Source: Clostridiales bacterium (GTDB taxonomy: Bacteria; Bacillota; Clostridia; Peptostreptococcales; Acidaminobacteraceae). From it: a DNA stretch of 64,000 nucleotides. Under the pieces are notes generated by a model, which saw only the letters and a program-made list of their open reading frames with translations, did not search any database and was not told the DNA's origin. Position 1 is the stretch's first letter. The number at the start of each line of letters is the position of its first letter. The DNA is taken from the NCBI GenBank assembly GCA_030446305.1, contig JASUSA010000008.1, forward strand, positions 1-64,000, in the 5' to 3' direction. The position numbers and the translations under genes were made by a program. Of this stretch, positions 16,527 to 24,894 are shown piece after piece.

Positions 16527-17813
16527 ATGAAGTACACGGCAAAAGAAGTTCTGCAGTTTACACGCGAAAACGACGTTAAGTTTATACGTCTCGCTTTTTC
16601 CGATATTTATGGCGCACTTCGGAATTTGTCAATTATGCCCACTGAGCTTGAAAAAGCTTTTAATCAAGGTATTGTATTCGATGCAACTGCCATTTCAGGC
16701 TTTGGCAGAACCGCAAGTTCTCTGGTGCTTAAACCAGATCCCACAACGCTTTCTATCCTGCCGTGGCGCCCGACGCAAGGTCGCGTCATTCGCATGTTTT
16801 GCCATATATACCACGAAGACGGCACACCTTTTTCAGGAGATTTCAGGCGTCAACTCGTCAGCGCAATTGATGAACTCGCATCTTACGGCCTTCACGCTTC
16901 AATTGGACTCGAATGTGAATTCTACCTTTTTGAACTAGATGACAAGGGGTATGCAACGACGACGCCGCATGACCGTGCCGGTTATTTTGACATCGCACCC
17001 AGAGATCGCGGTGAAAACGTCAGACGTGATATCTGTCTGACACTTGAAACCATGGGGCTCCTTCCAGAAACGTCCCATCACGAACGCGGACCGGGACAAC
17101 ATGAAATTTCGCTGAAATACGTTTCGCCGCTCGATGCCGCCGATCAATTTCTAACGTTTAAATCCGTGGTTAAAATGGTAGCCGAACGCAATGGTCTGCA
17201 TGCTTCTTTTATGCCGAAACCGCTGAAAGCCGAACATGGCAATGGCATGCATATTAATTTGTCCCTTTACCGTTCAAACGAGAATTTATACAATGCCAAC
17301 ACGAGCCAGCAAGTACATGCCTTTACACAGGGCATCCTCGGCAAATTACCTGAGCTGTCGCTCTTTACCAATCCGCTTACCAACTCATATGCAAGATTGC
17401 GTGCACAGCTTTCGAAAAAACTCGTAGAACCCGATGAGCGTTCTTGGCTGAGATTATTGACAGGTCATGGTGATGCCAGCCGTATTGAACTCCGTTCACC
17501 AGATCCTTCTTTGAATCCGTACATCGTCTTCACACTGATGCTTCGCGCCGGAATGGCAGCACTCGAAGCTGCCGGCGAAAACGATCAGCCCATTAATGCG
17601 GAAATGCGCGCCAAGGCACTTGATCTGATTCCAACAACACTTAAAGGCGCCATACAAATTGCAGAACAGTCAAGCTTTCTTTCCAAGACGATTCCCTATA
17701 TCTTTCTGGAAGACTATTTCGATGTCAAGCGCAACGAATGCATGCTCGTCGAAGAATCAACCGATCATTATGTACAGGAAATTTCGCATTATTTTGATAC
17801 GTCCATCACTTGA
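16527..17813 (+). CDS. glnA: Glutamine synthetase type I, divergent short form (GlnA)
   Basis: 428 residues, slightly shorter than typical GSI-alpha (about 440). Converts glutamate plus ammonia to glutamine. Seen: N-terminal beta-grasp (VKFIRLAFSDIYGALR), catalytic-domain motifs GLECEFYLFE, GPGQHEISLKY, HGNGMHINLS, RSPDPSLNPY. The usual signature FDGSSIEGF reads FDATAISGF, so the protein is a diverged member; the metal and ATP ligands appear kept. No adenylylation-site loop is seen. GAGGAGGCGATTTCC precedes ATG 16527. It carries an ANTAR attenuator leader and is followed by the ANTAR gene. With glnN divergent, the island has two unrelated glutamine synthetases; a gamma-glutamyl-polyamine-synthetase-like role is a less likely alternative. 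Confidence 0.88.
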   Translation: MKYTAKEVLQFTRENDVKFIRLAFSDIYGALRNLSIMPTELEKAFNQGIVFDATAISGFGRTASSLVLKPDPTTLSILPWRPTQGRVIRMFCHIYHEDGTPFSGDFRRQLVSAIDELASYGLHASIGLECEFYLFELDDKGYATTTPHDRAGYFDIAPRDRGENVRRDICLTLETMGLLPETSHHERGPGQHEISLKYVSPLDAADQFLTFKSVVKMVAERNGLHASFMPKPLKAEHGNGMHINLSLYRSNENLYNANTSQQVHAFTQGILGKLPELSLFTNPLTNSYARLRAQLSKKLVEPDERSWLRLLTGHGDASRIELRSPDPSLNPYIVFTLMLRAGMAALEAAGENDQPINAEMRAKALDLIPTTLKGAIQIAEQSSFLSKTIPYIFLEDYFDVKRNECMLVEESTDHYVQEISHYFDTSIT

Positions 17814-17851
17814 TGCAAGCATGAACTGACTGCTCATCATACATTTATAAA

Positions 17852-17880
17852 GCTATGAGGGACAATGGCGTCATCATAGC
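17852..17880 (+). promoter_or_regulatory. Fourth A-N-N-G-G-C hexaloop hairpin, between glnA and the ANTAR gene
   Basis: GCTATGA (17852-17858) and TCATAGC (17874-17880) pair, with an inner GAC-[AATGGC]-GTC hairpin (17861-17872). The loop is identical to that in the glnN leader. No convincing U-tract terminator overlaps it, so it may be an autoregulatory or titration site for the ANTAR protein. Moderately supported. Confidence 0.5.
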
Positions 17881-17951
17881 GATGCAACACATCAAATTTT
17901 AAATACGGAGCTACTATATCAACAAAACATTACCAAAGGGGGTGATAGCAA

Positions 17952-18533
17952 ATGGAGAGAATTTTGGTTGTGTCAAGTTCTGAAAACAGCCAAATACTGT
18001 GTCGAGAACTCTTGTCTTCGTTTCAGGCGCAAATTGTCAATGTCGGCGACGGCAGTGAAGCCAGACGTACGATTCTCAACCAAAGCTTTGATCTCATCCT
18101 TATTAATGCCCCGCTAAAAGACGAATTCGGTCATGAATTAGCTGCGATGTTCTCGCAAAAGACAACAGCCGGCATCATTCTGCTCATCAAAAGCGAACTA
18201 TGCGATCAAATCTCAGAGCGCGTTGAAGATTATGGCGTCGTCTGTGTTCCAAAACCCATTAGCAAATCCTTTTTCTTTCAGGCCGTAAAAATCGTCTCGG
18301 CAACCAGCAAGCGCCTTGTTGATCTTCAAAATGAAAACATTCGCTTGCAGCATAAGATCGAAGATATGCGCATGGTCGACCGCGCTAAATACGCACTTAT
18401 TAAATACCTTAATTTTTCAGAACCCCAGGCACATCGCTATATTGAAAAGCACGCTATGGATATGAGAATTTCCAAGCGGGAAGTTGCCGAAAACATCATT
18501 AAAACATATGATACATGGCGTGATCCAAGTTAA
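17952..18533 (+). CDS. ANTAR-domain RNA-binding antiterminator with degenerate receiver
   Basis: 193 residues: a receiver-like domain (about 3-115), a coiled-coil linker (LQNENIRLQHKI, about 125-137) and a C-terminal three-helix ANTAR domain (about 138-188; DRAKYALIKYLNFSEPQAH, HAMDMRISKREVAENI). ANTAR proteins bind paired hexaloop hairpins in nascent RNA and prevent terminator formation. The receiver lacks the acidic pair after strand 1 (VVSSSEN instead of VVDDD) and has Asn where the phospho-Asp should be (DLILINAPL), while keeping the lysine of strand 5 (VPKP). It should therefore not be phosphorylated in the usual way, and no histidine kinase is adjacent. Hexaloop leaders on glnN, amt and glnA make these its likely targets. 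GGGGGTGATAGCAA precedes ATG 17952. Confidence 0.93.
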   Translation: MERILVVSSSENSQILCRELLSSFQAQIVNVGDGSEARRTILNQSFDLILINAPLKDEFGHELAAMFSQKTTAGIILLIKSELCDQISERVEDYGVVCVPKPISKSFFFQAVKIVSATSKRLVDLQNENIRLQHKIEDMRMVDRAKYALIKYLNFSEPQAHRYIEKHAMDMRISKREVAENIIKTYDTWRDPS

Positions 18534-18555
18534 ACGGGTCACGCCATTTCTATTA
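18516..18555 (+). terminator. Terminator overlapping the ANTAR stop codon
   Basis: TGGCGTGATCC (18516-18526) pairs with GGGTCACGCCA (18536-18546), followed by TTTCTATT. The 5' arm lies in the last codons of the ANTAR gene. Confidence 0.8.
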
Positions 18556-18627
18556 AAAATACAAGGCTTCCTTCATAAGGCGCTTCCTTCTTTGAGCCAT
18601 CCATCCAGTTGGCATACGCCCATGCCT

Positions 18628-18665
18628 AAAAAAAGCGCTGTCAACACATGTGACACCGCTTTTTT
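18628..18665 (-). terminator. Bidirectional terminator between ANTAR and TetR genes
   Basis: AAAAAGCG-C-TGTCA pairs with TGACA-C-CGCTTTTT, flanked by A and T runs; it serves the reverse-strand TetR gene that ends at 18683. Confidence 0.8.
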
Positions 18666-18682
18666 AATCCCCAATTATCAGA

Positions 18683-19279
18683 TCAATTGCTTTTTACCAT
18701 GTTAATCATCGCTTTCGTATAGTATTCGATGACGGCATCTGACGCCTTTATCCCCATGACAGCATGTGTGTGAATAATGCCGTCAATCGTTGCAATGAGC
18801 ACATAGCCGATTGCAGAAACATCGAGCAGTTCAGCCTCTCCCACACCGTCAGAAAAAACATTTTCAAGATCTTTATAAAAGCCTGCAAAACGGCGCTGTG
18901 CATATTGCTGGAGCTTTGGCGCCCGCGTTACAATTGACCAAAATTCAAATGAAAACTTGGCATTCATTACTTCTGTTTCATCATCCAGCGCTTTGATAAC
19001 GGTTTTAATATAAACCTTTAAAAAAGTTTCAAAATCACCTTTAGATGCTAACGCTGCTATCAGTGCCTGTCTTTTTGCCAACTGAATTTCCGCAATGTCA
19101 AAAAAGACATCTTCCTTGCTTGGAAAATAATGATAGATGCCGCCTTTGCTCACACCGCTGAGCTTAACAATATCATCCATTGTCGTCGCATCATAACCCT
19201 TTTCTGAAAAAACCTTAAACGCACATGCAATAATATGATCGCGTTTTGCCTTCAACTTCTCTTCACTAATCTTTGGCAT
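18683..19279 (-). CDS. TetR/AcrR-family transcriptional regulator
   Basis: 198 residues. The N-terminal helix-turn-helix (about 10-55; AFKVFSEKGYDATTMDDIV, SGVSKGGIYHYFPSKEDVF) is textbook TetR, followed by an all-helical ligand and dimer domain (AcrR C-terminal type). GGGGGTTGTT precedes ATG 19279. Upstream on the same strand CATTATAATGG (-10) is followed by a CGAC-CA-GTCG dyad at 19295-19304, a plausible autoregulatory operator. The divergent GGDEF gene at 19565 is a possible target. The ligand is unknown. Confidence 0.9.
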   Translation of the reverse strand: MPKISEEKLKAKRDHIIACAFKVFSEKGYDATTMDDIVKLSGVSKGGIYHYFPSKEDVFFDIAEIQLAKRQALIAALASKGDFETFLKVYIKTVIKALDDETEVMNAKFSFEFWSIVTRAPKLQQYAQRRFAGFYKDLENVFSDGVGEAELLDVSAIGYVLIATIDGIIHTHAVMGIKASDAVIEYYTKAMINMVKSN

Positions 19280-19564
19280 AACAACCCCCTATCCCGACCA
19301 GTCGTTTTGATGCCATTATAATGAAATGATGCATGACATGAAATGGAAATTCTTATGATATCCCTGTAGAAATGTACGACATTATGTGCTTAACGCGTTT
19401 ACTTCATGATAAAAATGTTCTGATCAGCCGCATCGCTGGGCTTCCTTTGATGCCAATCCAGCGCCCAAGAGACAGTCCATATTATATTGTTAAAAAACGG
19501 TTCCACTGCTTCTCACCTACATTTTTATGCGGTATAATGAGTAGAATGAAAGCGAGGGGGTACG

Positions 19565-21097
19565 ATGCAATTTATTCAGGGACTCTTATTGGCGAGCTCG
19601 TCAATTCTATACATTTTTTTTGCATATTATTCATTTAGACATCGCGAAGTCCCCGGCGCGATGAGCTTGGGCTATCTTATGCTTGCCACTATGATCTGGT
19701 CAGTGGGCGCCTATTTTGAATTATTTGCGCCAACGATTGAACAAATGATCTTCTGGCGAAATGTACAGCAAATAGGTGTTTTCGGTGTGCCAATGCTCAC
19801 ACTGAGCTTCGCCATAAAATACACGCTGAATCAGCCGCTTACAAAGATTCATCGCTATCTCTTTGCTTTTCCGGCAGCGATCAATCTCTTAATCTTTACC
19901 AACGGCTACCATCATCTTATGCGAAGCGGCTATGATGTTGTCGAAAGCGCCTTTTTCGGCAAAGAACTAATCGTTCACGCCACAGCATTTGATACAATGC
20001 TAGTCGGTATCAATTTTGTCATCCCGCTGCTTGCCGTTGCGCTTTTTTTCGATTTTCGCCGAAAAATTGACGTGGCTTATAAACGTCAAGTGACCTTGAT
20101 TATGCTCAGTACGTTGTACACTTTTGTCGTTACGGCTTTAAAAATGTCTGTTTTTCCTACACTTGGCATCTATATCAGTATGTCGGTACTCTATATTCCC
20201 AGTGCCATCTTGTTTTTTTTGAGTCTCTTCCGGTTCAATTATTTTAATTTGACACCCATTGCCTACAACAAAGTATTCGATGTCATTCAGGAAGGCGTCG
20301 TCGTTATCAATAAGCGCATGCGAATCGTCGATATCAATCCATTTGCCGTTTCACTAATTGCCTCAGAGCACAAAATAGCAGTTGGTAAGGATATTAATAC
20401 CTGCTTGAAGGCCAGTTTTCAGTTCGAATTGTCAGCACTTACAGATCAGATGACGACGTATACGCTCACTTGCGGCGACAATCGCATTATTGATATGACC
20501 TATCATCCCATCATCGCCTCCGAAGACATCGTTGGCGCCGTCTTACTCTTAGCAGATGTTACTGGGCAAAAGGAATATGAGAAATTTTTAATCGAACGCG
20601 CATACCAAGATGGTTTAACCGGACTTTTAAACCGCTTTGGCCTCAATTATTTCCATACCAAGCACGAAGGTTACGCGTCATTAATTGTTTGTGTGCTCGA
20701 CCTCGATCATTTTAAATCCATTAACGATCAGTACGGTCATTTAAATGGCGACACCGTGCTCATTCAATTTTCTGATATACTTCGCGAAACGTTTGCCGAT
20801 CACTGTGAGACCGCGCGGATAGGCGGCGAAGAATTCGCACTCTATCTTTACGACCAGACGATTGAAACGGCTTATCATCGCATCGATGCATTTCGAAAAC
20901 GCATTGAGAAACATGTCGTTTTAACAGAAGACGACAATGCCATTCATTTTACAGTCAGTATTGGCATGAGTATTTCTGAAACTGCTGACGAATCATTAAA
21001 ATTAATTACCGCACGTGCCGATGAAGCGCTTTATGCCGCAAAAAATGCCAACCGCAACCGCGTGATGATCTATGAAACCAATATTGCCAACCATTGA
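19565..21097 (+). CDS. Membrane-bound diguanylate cyclase (7TM-PAS-GGDEF)
   Basis: 510 residues: seven N-terminal hydrophobic segments (about 1-215) of the histidine-kinase-type 7TM region, a PAS-like domain (about 225-335; VFDVIQEGVVVINKRMRIV) and a GGDEF domain (about 345-505). The active-site motif reads RIGGEEFALYLY, an intact GGEEF, with DLDHFKSINDQYGH for Mg/GTP binding, so it should make cyclic di-GMP from GTP. An I-site RxxD is not obvious. GCGAGGGGGTACG precedes ATG 19565. It is followed after 38 bases by a YjiH-like membrane protein and may be co-transcribed. Confidence 0.92.
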   Translation: MQFIQGLLLASSSILYIFFAYYSFRHREVPGAMSLGYLMLATMIWSVGAYFELFAPTIEQMIFWRNVQQIGVFGVPMLTLSFAIKYTLNQPLTKIHRYLFAFPAAINLLIFTNGYHHLMRSGYDVVESAFFGKELIVHATAFDTMLVGINFVIPLLAVALFFDFRRKIDVAYKRQVTLIMLSTLYTFVVTALKMSVFPTLGIYISMSVLYIPSAILFFLSLFRFNYFNLTPIAYNKVFDVIQEGVVVINKRMRIVDINPFAVSLIASEHKIAVGKDINTCLKASFQFELSALTDQMTTYTLTCGDNRIIDMTYHPIIASEDIVGAVLLLADVTGQKEYEKFLIERAYQDGLTGLLNRFGLNYFHTKHEGYASLIVCVLDLDHFKSINDQYGHLNGDTVLIQFSDILRETFADHCETARIGGEEFALYLYDQTIETAYHRIDAFRKRIEKHVVLTEDDNAIHFTVSIGMSISETADESLKLITARADEALYAAKNANRNRVMIYETNIANH

Positions 21098-21135
21098 CAC
21101 AAATCATTTCCTACCCCATAAGAAGCGAGGTATAG

Positions 21136-22464
21136 ATGGATTCAACTATTTCAAACAAAAGCGCCTTTGGACGCTTTAAATTTATTATCATTACGCTTTT
21201 AGGCCTCATTATGTTCCTATATAAATGGCCACAGCTTGATCAGACACTGTTTCTCTTTGTTATATCGACGACGCAGTCGTTAACACAACCAATCATCAAG
21301 CATATTTTAGCACTTTTTTTGCTGGTTAACGGTATTGGCGCATTGCTCGTCAGCGGTTTTCAATCAGCTTTTTTTGATCGCCATCCTATTTTCAAACGTG
21401 CTTTTACCTGTTCTAAAACGCGTTTAGCCGTTAATATAATGGCGCCCTTAATTGTTCTCAGCAGCTTTGTTCCGCAATTCACATACCTCAATGACCTCAG
21501 TGCAGATGTTGTCACGATGTGCACAACGGTCTTTGTCTTTCTCACGGTTTCAAAACTCCTGCTTCCATTGGTCAGTGAATTTGGCCTAGCAGAGTTTATC
21601 GAAGCGTATTTGACGCCATTGATGCGCCCTGTTTTTAAATTGCCGGGCGCTGCTGTCATGCCAATTTTAACCTCTTCGTTTGTCAGTGTTACGGTTGCCA
21701 TCATGCTCTTAACCGATCAGTTTTATAAGGGATACTATACGCGCCGCGAATCCCTATTCATTACAACTTGCCTGACACTTCCCGCGATGCCCGTCACCAT
21801 ACTCCTTTGTGACCTTGACGGCCTTTCATCGCACTGGGGGTTATTTTACCTATTAATCGTCCTGATTGCCCTGCTGCTCAGCATACTGCTCATTAGAATA
21901 CCGCCCTTGTCATCGAAGGACAACGGCTATTACACGGCAAAACCGGATAGCATTCCCAACCCAAGCCATATGCAAGCCGGCACATTAAAAAACGCATTGG
22001 ACAATGCCGCCGCAAAAGCACTTGCCCCACATGATACGCCGCTTAAAAATCTTCGCGACGTATTGCTGAACATGACCTCTTTTATGCCCTTTATCGTCGT
22101 CATCGGTACGTTTTCCATGTTTCTTATCTATAAAACACCACTAATCGCATGGTTAACCAAGCCATATGCACTTTATATGGGATTGTTCGGCATTCAAGAG
22201 GCACATACGATTGCACCTGCACTTTTCTTAAATACGGTCGATGTGATCTTGCCGCCGGTGGTTTTAAAAAACATTGCTTCAGAGACCGCACGCTTTACGG
22301 CTCAGCTCATCTTTATGACGCAAATGACGTATATGGCACCTTTTCTGCTGACCATTGGTATTGATACATTGACAAAACCGCTTGAAATTTTTAAAATTGC
22401 CATCATTAGAATTATTTTACTCGTCCCCATGGCGGCGCTTACCGTATACTTCTTCTTCCATTAA
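21136..22464 (+). CDS. YjiH-family membrane protein with nucleoside-recognition (Gate) domains
   Basis: 442-residue multispanning protein with about ten hydrophobic segments and two Gate-like stretches (FIEAYLTPLMRPVFKLPGAA; PFIVVIGTFSMFLIYKTP). It resembles the YjiH family, whose substrate is not established; nucleoside or small-solute transport is inferred from the fold only. The start at 21136 follows AAGCGAGG. The gene is tightly behind the diguanylate cyclase gene, without evidence of a functional link. A strong bidirectional terminator follows. Confidence 0.75.
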   Translation: MDSTISNKSAFGRFKFIIITLLGLIMFLYKWPQLDQTLFLFVISTTQSLTQPIIKHILALFLLVNGIGALLVSGFQSAFFDRHPIFKRAFTCSKTRLAVNIMAPLIVLSSFVPQFTYLNDLSADVVTMCTTVFVFLTVSKLLLPLVSEFGLAEFIEAYLTPLMRPVFKLPGAAVMPILTSSFVSVTVAIMLLTDQFYKGYYTRRESLFITTCLTLPAMPVTILLCDLDGLSSHWGLFYLLIVLIALLLSILLIRIPPLSSKDNGYYTAKPDSIPNPSHMQAGTLKNALDNAAAKALAPHDTPLKNLRDVLLNMTSFMPFIVVIGTFSMFLIYKTPLIAWLTKPYALYMGLFGIQEAHTIAPALFLNTVDVILPPVVLKNIASETARFTAQLIFMTQMTYMAPFLLTIGIDTLTKPLEIFKIAIIRIILLVPMAALTVYFFFH

Positions 22465-22518
22465 TATGCATTTGCATCTGCAAGCAGCTATCTAGGCCTA
22501 TTGAATTGTTCACATCAA

Positions 22519-22555
22519 AAAACCGAGCATCATCTGGATGACTCGGTTTTTATTT
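22519..22555. terminator. Bidirectional terminator between convergent genes
   Basis: AAAACCGAG (22519-22527) pairs with CTCGGTTTT (22542-22550), followed by TTATTTG; the A-run on the other side lets it serve the reverse-strand gene ending at 22599. Confidence 0.88.
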
Positions 22556-22598
22556 GTATATGCAGTGGTACTGTCTGTCTATTTCTGATAACTAAGGC

Positions 22599-24611
22599 TT
22601 ATGAATTGCCGTCCGTTTGTCCCTTCAGCACTTTTTCAATAAATACACGTGTGAGTTCCGGATCAAACTGAGAGCCCGCACATCGCATCAGTTCGTCAAT
22701 CGCCGCTTCACGCGACAGCGCCTTGCGAAAAGCGCGATCATTCGTCATGGCATCGTATGCATCTGCAATGGCAATGATTCGAGCATTCAACGGAATCTCT
22801 AAACCCTTTAGGCCACTTGGATACCCCTTGCCATCCCAAAACTCATGGTGTGCACGTACATATTCGGCAATACTGTAAAACTCCTTTGATGTATTTAACA
22901 ATCGATAACCCGTTTCCGGATGCTGTTTAATTTGACTCCAGTCTGTCAGTGTCAAAGCGCCTTTCTTATTTAAAAGGGCTTCATCAATTGCAATTTTACC
23001 GATATCGTGCAGTTCACCGGCAACTTTGAGCTTCTGACATTCGCCTTCCGAAAAGCCGAGAACGCGGCCAAGCTGTACGCAGCTCTCGCCGACGCGCTGC
23101 GAATGCGCCTCTTCCTCAGTACTCTTCATTGCCAGTGCGGATGAGATCGACTTAATAATATCATTGCGCTTGCTCCCACCATAGTATATCTTGCTTTGGT
23201 ACATGCGATCTTCTGCCTGTTTAAGGCATTCAAAGATATCCTGATCCTGATTTTTCTTGATATCCCATCCAAATGATACTGATATTTCAATGCCCATAAT
23301 TTGTTCATGCCTGAATGCCTGTGTCACTTGTTTTGTATAATGATTGATAAAGAGCTGTTCTGTCCTGGGCATCATTATGACAAATTCGTCGCCGCCAATT
23401 CTGGAAATAACATCATCTGTACGCTTATAACGCGAAAGTGTATTGGCAACCTTCGTAATCAATTCATCCCCGGCCCGATGGCCAAAGGCATCGTTGACAA
23501 TTTTTAGGCCATTGACGTCAATAAAGAGAATTGCCAGCGGCCATGCACTTTTAATATCGAGTTTGCGAAGCATATCTTCAAAATACCTGCGATTGTACAA
23601 GCCAGAGAGCTGATCGTGGTAACTGAGGTATTCAATCTCACGCTGTTTTTCCTGCTTGTAACGATGATCTCTGAAGACAATGACCACACCTGAAAGCTTA
23701 CCGTTTTCATCAAAGATTGGCGATGCCGTATCTTCAATTACTATTTTTTCACCCGCTTTTGTCAGCATTACCGTGTGGTTGGCTAAATGCAATACCTTCT
23801 GACTCTTGATGACCAGATCGACGGGACTTTCAAGCACTTCATGCGTCAATTCACTTTGAAGCACGATGTACTGATTAAACGGCTTGCCGATAATTTCATC
23901 CATCAGCCACCCTGACAATTGTACGGCAACAGGATTCATAAAAGTAATCAATCCCAGCGAATCCGTTGTAATCACGCCGTCGCCAATTGCATTGAGTGTA
24001 AAATAAAACTGATTTTCAGTACGGTAAAGTGTTTCATACTGCCGTTTCATAAACGCCAAACGTTCATTGATGAGATAATGTACTGCCAATACTGTAATCA
24101 TAAAGACGAACATCGTGAGCACCAGTCCAATTTCAAAAACCCAATTGGTGGTAAAAGGCTGCTTAAATCGCGCCACATAAACATACAGCAATATTGTCGC
24201 AAAGATAAACCCCAACAGCATATCCCGTCGCGCATAGAATAAACTCATCACCAAAAAAGTAGCTGCCATACACCAAATCACAGGTCCAATATAATCGTAA
24301 AAAGCAGCCCCCATATATATTAGCAGTCCCGAATAAACGATCATGCTCATGATCCGTCTCAACTGCTCTTCTTTGATTTTCAACAGGCCAATTTCCAATA
24401 CGCCAAATGTCAAAAGCATTAGACTTTCAAAGGCCACAAATATTTGCGGCTCATTTAAAATCAATACCCTTACAGTATAATTAGCAATTGCACCCACTGA
24501 AAGTGATGACAAAATAACAAAAGAAATCAGCGCCTGTTCCAGTCGCTGACGATTATCCTCACCACGATAGCGTCCCAAATCCTTCATAAATGCTGTTATT
24601 TTCTGAAACAT
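22599..24611 (-). CDS. Membrane PAS-GGDEF-HD-GYP cyclic-di-GMP enzyme
   Basis: 670 residues: six or so N-terminal membrane segments (about 25-195), a PAS domain (about 200-320; FYFTLNAIGDGVITTDSLG), GGDEF (about 330-480; RIGGDEFVIMMPR, intact, with LFIDVNGLKIVNDAFGH) and HD-GYP (about 485-660; HSQRVGES, ELHDIGKIAID, HHEFWDGKGYPSGLKG, AIADAYDAMTNDRA). Both synthesis and hydrolysis motifs look complete, so it may be bifunctional or one domain may regulate the other. ATG 24611 follows GGGGAGAAAG; a longer in-frame start at 24638 has no comparable site. It stands alone, convergent with the YjiH-like gene and divergent from aspA. Confidence 0.93.
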   Translation of the reverse strand: MFQKITAFMKDLGRYRGEDNRQRLEQALISFVILSSLSVGAIANYTVRVLILNEPQIFVAFESLMLLTFGVLEIGLLKIKEEQLRRIMSMIVYSGLLIYMGAAFYDYIGPVIWCMAATFLVMSLFYARRDMLLGFIFATILLYVYVARFKQPFTTNWVFEIGLVLTMFVFMITVLAVHYLINERLAFMKRQYETLYRTENQFYFTLNAIGDGVITTDSLGLITFMNPVAVQLSGWLMDEIIGKPFNQYIVLQSELTHEVLESPVDLVIKSQKVLHLANHTVMLTKAGEKIVIEDTASPIFDENGKLSGVVIVFRDHRYKQEKQREIEYLSYHDQLSGLYNRRYFEDMLRKLDIKSAWPLAILFIDVNGLKIVNDAFGHRAGDELITKVANTLSRYKRTDDVISRIGGDEFVIMMPRTEQLFINHYTKQVTQAFRHEQIMGIEISVSFGWDIKKNQDQDIFECLKQAEDRMYQSKIYYGGSKRNDIIKSISSALAMKSTEEEAHSQRVGESCVQLGRVLGFSEGECQKLKVAGELHDIGKIAIDEALLNKKGALTLTDWSQIKQHPETGYRLLNTSKEFYSIAEYVRAHHEFWDGKGYPSGLKGLEIPLNARIIAIADAYDAMTNDRAFRKALSREAAIDELMRCAGSQFDPELTRVFIEKVLKGQTDGNS

Positions 24612-24721
24612 TGATAACTTTCTCCCCGATATGAGCATCCATAATACTATTTACACCTGAATTATACCACAATTGCCGTTAAGCGTAAGTGCAAATTCAC
24701 AACCCGCTTCACATTTTAGGA

Positions 24722-24750
24722 TTGACATGATCCATTATCCATCATACAAT
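24722..24750 (+). promoter_or_regulatory. Sigma-A promoter of the aspA-hydF unit
   Basis: TTGACA (24722-24727), 17-base spacer, TACAAT (24745-24750). A small TCCT-G-AGG/CCT-A-AGGA hairpin followed by ATATTTTTTG lies downstream (24775-24812) and could be a weak attenuator. Confidence 0.75.
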
Positions 24751-24894
24751 ATAGTTAAAATAATAACAATCTTGTCCTGAGGTTATTTTCCTAAGGATCG
24801 GATCATATTTTTTGCAACCCTACTGTCATGAATTTATTCAGGTCAGAATGTGTTTATTTTTTATGCAAAAAATGATGGGAAGGAGCAGCTCGTC

